Under the pieces are notes generated by a model. It made no database searches. It saw only the letters and a program-made list of their open reading frames with translations, and was not told the DNA's origin. Positions 1 through 4,388 of a DNA stretch of 5,840 nucleotides are shown here, piece by piece. Position 1 is the stretch's first letter; every line of letters begins with the position of its first letter. Made by a program: the position numbers and the translations under genes. The stretch is from an uncultured Erysipelotrichaceae bacterium (lineage in GTDB: Bacteria > Bacillota_I > Bacilli_A > Erysipelotrichales > Coprobacillaceae): contig ONFH01000124.1 in assembly GCA_900317015.1 (NCBI GenBank), positions 1-5,840 of the forward strand, read 5' to 3'.

Positions 1-1452
1 ATGTTCAATCGTCATTATACCCATGGTTATGCTTTCTTTGACGGCAAGGTCGTCGATGATGACTTCCCAGGCAACCGAGGCCAGCTCATTGGCCAGGTCG
101 TTGCTTATAACAAGCGTTTGAAGCATGTTGTCATGACTTTAACAGATGACTTAACGCAGGAAGACTCCGTTGTCTTCAAGGCCATCAATAAAGGCCGTCC
201 AGTCAATAAGATCTTCGTGAATGGCAAATTAGTGCATACGGCCCATAAGGGTGAAACATGTGAGATCGAATTTAATGAACCCGTCGATTCTGGTGATGTC
301 ATGAAGACGGTTTCCATTGAAACAATCAAGAAAATCGATGAACGCATCACGGCGCCTCATAAATATCGTCGCTTAGACTTAACACTTTATGCTTATGAGG
401 GTGGTCCAATCAGTTTAACAGGTGTTGTCGATCATGTCGAAGTCGATGTGACATCGAGTGAAGTCGTCAGCAGTTCTGATCATCCATTAGAAGAGGATCG
501 TATTCGTGAACAGCTCTCAAAGCTTGGCGGCACGATCTATGAAGCAGGGGAGATCATACTTTATAAAAGTGAGGACGCAACGGTTAAAGTTTCGACTTTA
601 AATGCCTTACGACGTCAGCTAGTCGCTCAGCTTGATGAAAAACTTGGCTTAGAAAAGATCCATCATGAAGACAAGCATGAAGTGACTGTTTCTCAGGTCG
701 ACGATCATAAGAGTGGCCGTTACATTTGTGTCTGTGCCACTTTAGAACAGTTAGATCAGGCCTTAGACGTCTTAGATGATGTCTATTACTATTATGATGA
801 ACATAACAGTGAAGCTTTAGATCTCTTTATTAAGCATAATAAGATCCCAGGGCTTTATCTGCCTCGTATCTTAAAAGATGAAGATCTTTACGATGTGGAC
901 AGCTGGCGTGATGATTTCCCAAGAGTGATCGTCAATGATTATGGCAGTTATCGTTTATGGCAGGGCCATGACATGATCATTGGGAATGGACTCAATGTCT
1001 TTAACCATGTGTCAGCGGCCTCATTAAAAGAACCTGTCATTGCTTCTTATGAAGTCGAACCAAAAGCATTTAAGACGATGCAGAACTATAATGAAGAAGT
1101 GATCTTACCAATTTATGGGAAAGTGGAAAATATGATCACGGAACACTGTGTTGTTTCTCAGTATTACCATGGAAAGAAGATCCCACATTGTCAGAAGTGT
1201 AAAGGGCATACCTATCATTTGATCGATCGTGTTGGGGCAAGCTTCCCAGTCCTTACGGATGAAGTCTGTCGTAATCATATTTTTAACAGCGTTCCGCTCT
1301 ATATTAAAAAGCATCAGAAATACAAGGCTTCTTATCTGATCCTATTCGTCGATGAGAAGAATGTGAAAGAACGCTTGAACGCGATCATCAATGAAAAGAC
1401 GCTATACGATGAGGAAAATCAAAAAATAGCCACGACAAAAGGGTATTTCTAG
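1..1452 (+). CDS. U32 family peptidase / DUF3656 protein, C-terminal part (5' end outside window)
   Basis: The visible 483 residues match the C-terminal part of large U32-family proteins of the kind related to RlhA/YdcP. Members of that group are linked to RNA hydroxylation or annotated as collagenase-like peptidases. The FNRHYTHGY motif (residues 2-10) corresponds to the FNRGFTxGY segment that normally follows the N-terminal U32 barrel. A DUF3656-like region follows at about 90-215, with RRLDLTLYAYEGGP (123-136) and the LNALRRQ signature (200-206). A second barrel-like part follows (about 240-480), with IIGNGLNVFN (326-335), LIDRVGASFPV and CRNHIFNS (423-430). Cysteines 383, 397, 400 and 423 form a cluster that could bind metal or Fe-S (inference). 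The ATG at base 1 is almost certainly an internal Met created by the window edge, since full-length relatives run well over 600 residues. No catalytic residues of the N-terminal domain are visible, so substrate and reaction cannot be assigned. The family call is firm; the precise function is not. Confidence 0.85.
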   Translation: MFNRHYTHGYAFFDGKVVDDDFPGNRGQLIGQVVAYNKRLKHVVMTLTDDLTQEDSVVFKAINKGRPVNKIFVNGKLVHTAHKGETCEIEFNEPVDSGDVMKTVSIETIKKIDERITAPHKYRRLDLTLYAYEGGPISLTGVVDHVEVDVTSSEVVSSSDHPLEEDRIREQLSKLGGTIYEAGEIILYKSEDATVKVSTLNALRRQLVAQLDEKLGLEKIHHEDKHEVTVSQVDDHKSGRYICVCATLEQLDQALDVLDDVYYYYDEHNSEALDLFIKHNKIPGLYLPRILKDEDLYDVDSWRDDFPRVIVNDYGSYRLWQGHDMIIGNGLNVFNHVSAASLKEPVIASYEVEPKAFKTMQNYNEEVILPIYGKVENMITEHCVVSQYYHGKKIPHCQKCKGHTYHLIDRVGASFPVLTDEVCRNHIFNSVPLYIKKHQKYKASYLILFVDEKNVKERLNAIINEKTLYDEENQKIATTKGYF

Positions 1453-1516
1453 AGAATTTCTCTAAGAATTATGATTTTTCTCACTTAAATTCTTTTAAAT
1501 TTTCTTTTATCCTAAA

Positions 1517-1545
1517 TTGATTTGAAAAAAGTGATGTGGTATAAT
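1517..1545 (+). promoter_or_regulatory. Promoter of the XRE regulator gene
   Basis: A -35 TTGATT (1517-1522), a 17-bp spacer and a perfect -10 TATAAT (1540-1545) preceded by TGG (1537-1539) form an extended -10 sigma-A-type promoter. The expected transcription start near 1552 leaves a leader of only about 16 nt, almost filled by the ribosome binding site. The promoter separates the regulator from the U32 gene upstream. Confidence 0.8.
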
Positions 1546-1567
1546 CTAGGACAAGGGAGTGATAGCC

Positions 1568-1912
1568 ATGTCATTAGACTTAGATTTAGCTAAAAGATTA
1601 AAAGCTTATCGAAATTTTAAGCACTTGACACAGAAAGAAGTGGCGGCTCATTTAAACGTTCCTCATTCTGCGATTTCAGATATAGAAAATGGAAAGAGAG
1701 ATGTCACAGTCGGAGAACTACGTATTCTTTCTCATCTCTATGGACGTAGTGTGGAAGAAATTATGAGCGGTAAAAAATATGACTATTATAATATCGCCAA
1801 CATCGCCCGTCTGTTGTCAGAACTGCCTGATGATGATCTGAAGGAAGTCATGTTTATTATCGAATATAAGCGTAAACGTCTTGAAGAAAAAGAAAATAAC
1901 GAAAAGAAATAA
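1568..1912 (+). CDS. XRE-family helix-turn-helix transcriptional regulator
   Basis: This 114-residue cytoplasmic DNA-binding protein has a Cro/CI-type HTH domain at about residues 7-67. The helix-turn-helix core is TQKEVAAHLNV-PHSAISDIENGKR (21-44), followed by the typical LRILSHLYGRSVEEIMSG tail. A short C-terminal region (about 74-105) with LLSELPDDDLKEVMFIIEY resembles the helical extension found on many small Firmicute XRE regulators. The end is very charged and Lys/Glu-rich. I chose the ATG at 1568 because AAGGGAG (1553-1559) sits 8 nt upstream; an in-frame GTG at 1559 overlaps that site and is unlikely to be used. The gene has its own promoter and ends in a terminator shared with the convergent metallophosphoesterase. 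Nothing in the neighbourhood identifies its target operon or ligand, so self-regulation is only a possibility. The family is certain and the regulon unknown. Confidence 0.9.
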   Translation: MSLDLDLAKRLKAYRNFKHLTQKEVAAHLNVPHSAISDIENGKRDVTVGELRILSHLYGRSVEEIMSGKKYDYYNIANIARLLSELPDDDLKEVMFIIEYKRKRLEEKENNEKK

Positions 1913-1941
1913 TCTCAGAGCAAGCTCTGAGATTTTCTTTT
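1911..1941. terminator. Bidirectional intrinsic terminator between convergent genes
   Basis: A perfect 10-bp stem, AATCTCAGAG (1911-1920) with CTCTGAGATT (1925-1934), closes a 4-nt CAAG loop. On the + strand it is followed by TTCTTTTA, and on the - strand by ATTTCTTTTC, so it can stop transcripts from both sides. It begins inside the stop codon of the XRE gene and lies 5 bases from the stop codon of the metallophosphoesterase. Confidence 0.9.
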
Positions 1942-2491
1942 ACTTTCTTGACGCTAAATAGTTTTTAGCAATCTCCTTAAATTCTTCTAATGTCTCAAGG
2001 CCTTCATCAAGCACTTCGTCATCGACCATTTGGAACGTTTTATGATGATAGAAGTGAACGGTCACAGGATCTGTCTCTAAGATGGCATACGTGCCATAAC
2101 CATAAGAACCACGATTGATCATGATCGCTCCGGGATTGATAAAGTGGATGCCATTGATGACCTGATGGGTTGGGACATGGGTGTGGCCATGGAGAACGAT
2201 CTGGCAATGATTTTCAATGGCCTGCTTATAAAGACGGTCATAACCGGCATAGACAAATTGATGATTCCCATGAGTCAATAAGATGTTCTGATATGTGATG
2301 GTAATAGGGAAGCGGTCGTCAAAGTCATGATTGCCTTTGACGATCAAATCGATATCCTTTAACTTTGGATCATCAACTTCTAATGATGTATCTCCGCAAC
2401 AAAAGATCTTGTCCACATGGTCCTCATGAGCGATGACTTTGGCCATGATGTCATTTTCATAATGAATATCACTGATCACTAATATTTTCAT
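1940..2491 (-). CDS. YfcE/MJ0936-type metallophosphoesterase
   Basis: This 183-residue soluble protein belongs to the calcineurin-like phosphoesterases of the YfcE/MJ0936 type, which use two metal ions to hydrolyse phosphodiester bonds, shown in vitro on model substrates. The metal-binding motifs appear in order: D8-x-H10 in SDIH, G33-D34, G53-N54-H55-D56, H74 in LTHGNH, and H101-G-H103-T-H105. NPG (119-121) is also typical. The length is slightly above the common 155-180 because of an acidic helical tail (about 155-183). The start ATG at 2491 has AAGGAGA 6 nt upstream. The gene converges on the XRE regulator and shares its terminator. On its 5' side lies an insertion element only about 50 bp away. 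The natural substrate is unknown for most members, and nothing here identifies it. All catalytic motifs are intact, so the enzyme should be active. Confidence 0.92.
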   Translation of the reverse strand: MKILVISDIHYENDIMAKVIAHEDHVDKIFCCGDTSLEVDDPKLKDIDLIVKGNHDFDDRFPITITYQNILLTHGNHQFVYAGYDRLYKQAIENHCQIVLHGHTHVPTHQVINGIHFINPGAIMINRGSYGYGTYAILETDPVTVHFYHHKTFQMVDDEVLDEGLETLEEFKEIAKNYLASRK

Positions 2492-2514
2492 AGTTGTCTC
2501 CTTTTCTTTATTTT

Positions 2515-2523
2515 ATCATAGCA
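2515..2523 (-). promoter_or_regulatory. Probable extended -10 promoter of the metallophosphoesterase
   Basis: Read on the - strand, TGC followed by TATGAT (2520-2515) forms an extended -10 element 24 nt before the start codon, upstream of the ribosome binding site. The matching -35 position (about 2538-2543, AATCAT) is poor and now falls across the target-site repeat and the first bases of the inserted element. Activity would rely on the extended -10. Confidence 0.45.
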
Positions 2524-2536
2524 AATCATCAAGCAG

Positions 2537-2541
2537 AATGA
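2537..2541. repeat. Target-site duplication, left copy (AATGA)
   Basis: AATGA directly abuts the outer end of the left terminal inverted repeat. The same five bases abut the right repeat at 3565-3569. A 5-bp duplication fits the 5-6 bp reported for the IS1634 family. Confidence 0.75.
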
Positions 2542-2560
2542 TTCTATGTTTTTAGAATTT
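2542..2560 (+). repeat. Left terminal inverted repeat of the insertion element
   Basis: The repeat begins TTCTATGTTTT and matches the right end perfectly for 11 bp, then at 5 of the next 8 positions. It includes the transposase stop codon (2552-2554), as expected for a compact insertion sequence. Confidence 0.75.
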
Positions 2561-3442
2561 GAATTGATAATGCATGATCTTTTGTAAATCTGAGTCAGTC
2601 AGATGAAGCACATCAAGGGGCAGCTTCGTCAACTCTTGAAGACGATCCATAACGGCACATCTTTTTGTTAAATTGAGGAACTGATGGGAGGAGACTTCCA
2701 CAAACTTCGCATTGCGCACGTAGTCTAAGATCTCTTCATGGGAAAATTCCTGATGGAGTCCTTTTGTCTCAAGAATGCGCAAAAGCAGGGCAGAGAGGTA
2801 AGAAATCAGAAAGCCTGCCTTGATTCTTTCTTTCGTAAAAGCGTCATTTCTATGGGATTCTATCTCCACCAATGGTGCTTCGATATTGTAACGATCATGG
2901 ATCTTTTCCGTATAGATCTTAAGAATGGCCTCGTAGTAATGGGCGAAAATAGTCGATCCTTCTTGAATCTGACGCGAAGAAAAGTGAGTATCCTCATAGA
3001 GATATGAGAGGGCTTCTATACATAATTGCTCATCATAGTCGGGAAGAATCATATGGGCATAGATGAGCACTGAAAGCAGATCAAAGAGAGGACCATGAAA
3101 ACCAGCATTTTCACCAAGATTATTGATTTCCTCAGTCACATCAAGAGCATTATGGATGCTTTTTAAGGGGAAGTAGCCATAATAGAAGATTGGCGGGTGT
3201 TCAGTGACTTTTCGCTTCTTTAGTTCCTTCTTTTTAGATTGCTTGTCCTGATTCATTTGGGCAATGACATTTTGATAATAGCTGATTGGATCTTCAAGAC
3301 CGTTTTTGATCAGATCTTCGACATAGCCGATCGGCTTGATCGAACGATGAGCGGTTTGTTTCTTTTCCGTATTGTAATAACTTTCATAGATCAATAGATA
3401 CGTGCCTTTCTGATTTTTAGATTTCTTTAAGAAATAAGCCAT
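2552..3442 (-). CDS. IS1634-family transposase, internal deletion, catalytic core missing
   Basis: The N-terminal part (residues 1 to about 186 of 296) has the family's opening MAYFLKKSKNQKGTY, IYESYYN, TAHRSIKPIGYV and YFPLKSI. The C-terminal part (about 200-296) has the usual helical end: KAGFLISYLSALLLRIL, EEILDYVRNAKF and FLNLTKRC. Full-length relatives have roughly 550-600 residues. About 270 residues between these parts are absent, including the expected positions of all three DDE acidic residues. The junction lies near residues 186-198 (about 2849-2887). The frame stays open across it, so a stable product is possible, but it cannot catalyse transposition. I chose the ATG at 3442 because GAGGTGG (3447-3453) lies just upstream and MAYFLKK is the family start. 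An in-frame ATG at 3487 has no ribosome binding site. Residual DNA-end binding by the N-terminal part, acting as an inhibitor of full-length transposase, is speculation. Confidence 0.82.
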   Translation of the reverse strand: MAYFLKKSKNQKGTYLLIYESYYNTEKKQTAHRSIKPIGYVEDLIKNGLEDPISYYQNVIAQMNQDKQSKKKELKKRKVTEHPPIFYYGYFPLKSIHNALDVTEEINNLGENAGFHGPLFDLLSVLIYAHMILPDYDEQLCIEALSYLYEDTHFSSRQIQEGSTIFAHYYEAILKIYTEKIHDRYNIEAPLVEIESHRNDAFTKERIKAGFLISYLSALLLRILETKGLHQEFSHEEILDYVRNAKFVEVSSHQFLNLTKRCAVMDRLQELTKLPLDVLHLTDSDLQKIMHYQFKF

Positions 3443-3526
3443 TAAACCACCTCGTTTCTCGCTGATGTCTTTCTCATATTTTATCATGAATATGGGGTTT
3501 CTTTTGAAAAAGAAGACATAAAAGAA

Positions 3527-3555
3527 ATTAAAAAAAATAAAGGAAATATACTCAA
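3527..3555 (-). promoter_or_regulatory. Possible promoter of the truncated transposase
   Basis: On the - strand, TTGAGT (3555-3550, partly inside the right inverted repeat), a 17-bp spacer and TTTAAT (3532-3527) make a fair sigma-A-like promoter. It would give a leader of about 80 nt. The region is very T-rich, so a chance match is quite possible. Confidence 0.3.
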
Positions 3556-3564
3556 AACATAGAA
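3546..3564 (-). repeat. Right terminal inverted repeat of the insertion element
   Basis: This end carries AAAACATAGAA at 3554-3564, the exact complement of the left end's outer 11 bp. The full 19 bp match at 16 positions. It lies about 100 bp upstream of the transposase start. Confidence 0.75.
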
Positions 3565-3569
3565 AATGA
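3565..3569. repeat. Target-site duplication, right copy (AATGA)
   Basis: AATGA directly follows the right inverted repeat and matches the five bases that precede the left repeat at 2537-2541. Confidence 0.75.
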
Positions 3570-3627
3570 TGGACGTAAAGGGGTCTTTCATTTCATTAAG
3601 GTATTTTTGTAAAAAGTTTTGTAATTG

Positions 3628-3656
3628 TTTACACGTACTAGGAAAGTTGATAAAAT
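3628..3656 (+). promoter_or_regulatory. Promoter of the PTS EIIB gene
   Basis: TTTACA (3628-3633), a 17-bp spacer and TAAAAT (3651-3656) form a good sigma-A-type promoter with an expected start near 3663. It lies outside the insertion element, in the remaining AT-rich intergenic DNA (3570-3695), where I see nothing else. Confidence 0.65.
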
Positions 3657-3695
3657 ATTTATAAAGAAAATAGAAATAGGAAAAGGAGTAATAAT

Positions 3696-4010
3696 ATGAA
3701 AACAATTTTGTTAGTTTGTTCAGCTGGTATGTCTACTAGCTTATTAGTTACAAAAATGGAAGCAGCTGCTAAGGAACAGGGCGTAGAATGCAAGATATTC
3801 GCATTACCTTTCTCTGATGCACCAAGAGTTCTTGAAGAAGTTGACTGCATCTTACTTGGCCCTCAGGTTCGTTTCCAGAAGGCTTCAATCGAAAAGCTTG
3901 CAGCTAGCCGTAAGAATGGTGTCATCCCTGTAGATGTCATCGATATGCGTGACTATGGCACGATGAATGGTAAAGCAGTTTTAGCAAAAGCATTAGATAT
4001 GCTTAAGTAA
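3696..4010 (+). CDS. PTS lactose/cellobiose-type EIIB component, stand-alone
   Basis: The 104-residue length and fold signature match single-domain EIIB proteins of the lactose/chitobiose/lichenan PTS class. These carry phosphate on a cysteine between EIIA and the sugar-bound EIIC. The phosphocysteine is Cys8 in LLVCSAGMSTSLLV (5-18), whose following SAGMST loop holds the phosphate. LLGPQVRF (53-60) and the C-terminal MNGKAVLAKAL segment are also typical. AAAAGGAG (3681-3688) lies 7 nt before the ATG. The gene has its own promoter and a terminator directly behind it, so it is monocistronic, with no EIIA, EIIC, glycosidase or regulator nearby. The left side is a metallophosphoesterase with an insertion element in between, which does not look like a broken PTS operon. 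It probably serves an EIIC encoded elsewhere or has a phosphorelay role. Sugar specificity cannot be read from the sequence. Confidence 0.92.
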   Translation: MKTILLVCSAGMSTSLLVTKMEAAAKEQGVECKIFALPFSDAPRVLEEVDCILLGPQVRFQKASIEKLAASRKNGVIPVDVIDMRDYGTMNGKAVLAKALDMLK

Positions 4011-4022
4011 TTTAGGTTTTTT

Positions 4023-4050
4023 AAGAGGGGATGGCCCCTCTTTTTCTTTT
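4023..4050 (+). terminator. Intrinsic terminator of the EIIB gene
   Basis: An 8-bp GC-rich stem, AAGAGGGG (4023-4030) with CCCCTCTT (4035-4042), closes an ATGG loop and runs into a T-rich tail (TTTTTCTTTT, 4041-4050). It starts 12 bases after the EIIB stop codon. Confidence 0.9.
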
Positions 4051-4075
4051 CATATGAGAGACAGTTTGATATAAT
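4047..4075 (+). promoter_or_regulatory. Promoter of the ACT/DUF711 operon
   Basis: TTTTCA (4047-4052), a 17-bp spacer and a perfect TATAAT (4070-4075) with TGA just before it (4067-4069) make an extended -10 promoter. The -35 begins inside the T-tract of the preceding terminator. The expected start near 4082 gives a leader of about 20 nt. Confidence 0.75.
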
Positions 4076-4102
4076 GAACCAAACACAAAGGGGGAAATAT
4101 CC

Positions 4103-4375
4103 ATGGAAAAATGTATTATTACAGTGGTCGGCAAAGATCAGGTCGGCATTATCGCAAAAGTGTGTACGTTCTTAGCTGATCATAATGTGAATATTTTAGA
4201 TATCTCACAGACGATCCTGCAGGGTTATTTTAATATGATGATGATCGTTGATGCTTCAGAGGCTGCAGATGATTTCAGTGCGTTAGTTGAAGACATTGAT
4301 GCCTTAGGAAAGAGTATCGGTGTCAAGATCAAGCTGCAACATGAAGAGATCTTTGATATGATGCATCGTATTTAA
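4103..4375 (+). CDS. ACT domain protein (UPF0237 family)
   Basis: This 90-residue protein consists of one ACT domain, a small-molecule-binding regulatory fold that usually works as a dimer. The first strand and loop are CIITVVGKDQVGIIAKV (4-20), whose GKDQVGI matches the ligand-site loop of the family. NILDISQTILQGYFNMMMIVD (30-50) gives the central strands, and the C-terminal helix and strand follow to about residue 78. The length equals that of stand-alone UPF0237 proteins. AAGGGGG (4088-4094) is 8 nt before the ATG. The stop codon lies 13 bases before the next start, and that gene's ribosome binding site overlaps the stop, implying translational coupling. UPF0237 proteins are commonly encoded directly upstream of DUF711 proteins in Firmicutes and archaea, so it may be a regulatory partner of that protein (inference). 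The ligand, perhaps an amino acid, is unknown. Confidence 0.93.
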   Translation: MEKCIITVVGKDQVGIIAKVCTFLADHNVNILDISQTILQGYFNMMMIVDASEAADDFSALVEDIDALGKSIGVKIKLQHEEIFDMMHRI

Positions 4376-4388
4376 AAGGAGTCTGCCT

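Larger units (their letters stand above)
2542..3564 (-). mobile_element. Internally deleted IS1634-family insertion sequence (1,023 bp)
   Basis: The element is bounded by inverted terminal repeats whose outer 11 bp are identical (TTCTATGTTTT at the left; its complement at the right). Over 19 bp they match at 16 positions. It is flanked by exact AATGA direct repeats. It holds one gene on the - strand, an IS1634-like transposase with a missing centre, whose stop codon overlaps the left repeat. Complete IS1634-family elements are usually 1.5-2 kb, so about 0.7-0.9 kb appears to be lost. The intact ends and flanking duplication suggest insertion either as the short form, moved by a full-length relative elsewhere in the genome, or as a full copy later deleted in place. 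The boundary call rests on the ends seen here and was not compared with other copies. Confidence 0.75.

Noticed and set aside
1450..1464. Small palindrome TAGAGAATTTCTCTA at the end of the U32 gene as a terminator
   Set aside because: The stem is only 6 AT-rich bp and no T-run follows directly. The 106-bp gap to the XRE gene shows no convincing terminator.
1559..1567. GTG at 1559 as start of the XRE regulator
   Set aside because: It overlaps the ribosome binding site itself and leaves none upstream; the ATG at 1568 is spaced correctly.
2738..3007. Open frame of 89 codons on the + strand inside the transposase gene
   Set aside because: It is antisense to a recognisable transposase, has no ribosome binding site and no recognisable protein features.
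3443..3487. Upstream ATG at 3487 as start of the transposase
   Set aside because: There is no ribosome binding site ahead of it. The ATG at 3442 has GAGGTGG upstream and gives the family's usual N-terminus.
3622..3640. Catabolite-repression (cre) operator overlapping the EIIB promoter
   Set aside because: TGTTTACACGT has one half resembling a cre site, but the central CG and the second half do not fit the consensus.
3484..3705. Small Phe/Tyr-rich open frame on the - strand that could look like a membrane peptide
   Set aside because: Its composition comes from translating AT-rich intergenic and insertion-end DNA. It crosses the element boundary and the EIIB promoter and lacks a ribosome binding site.
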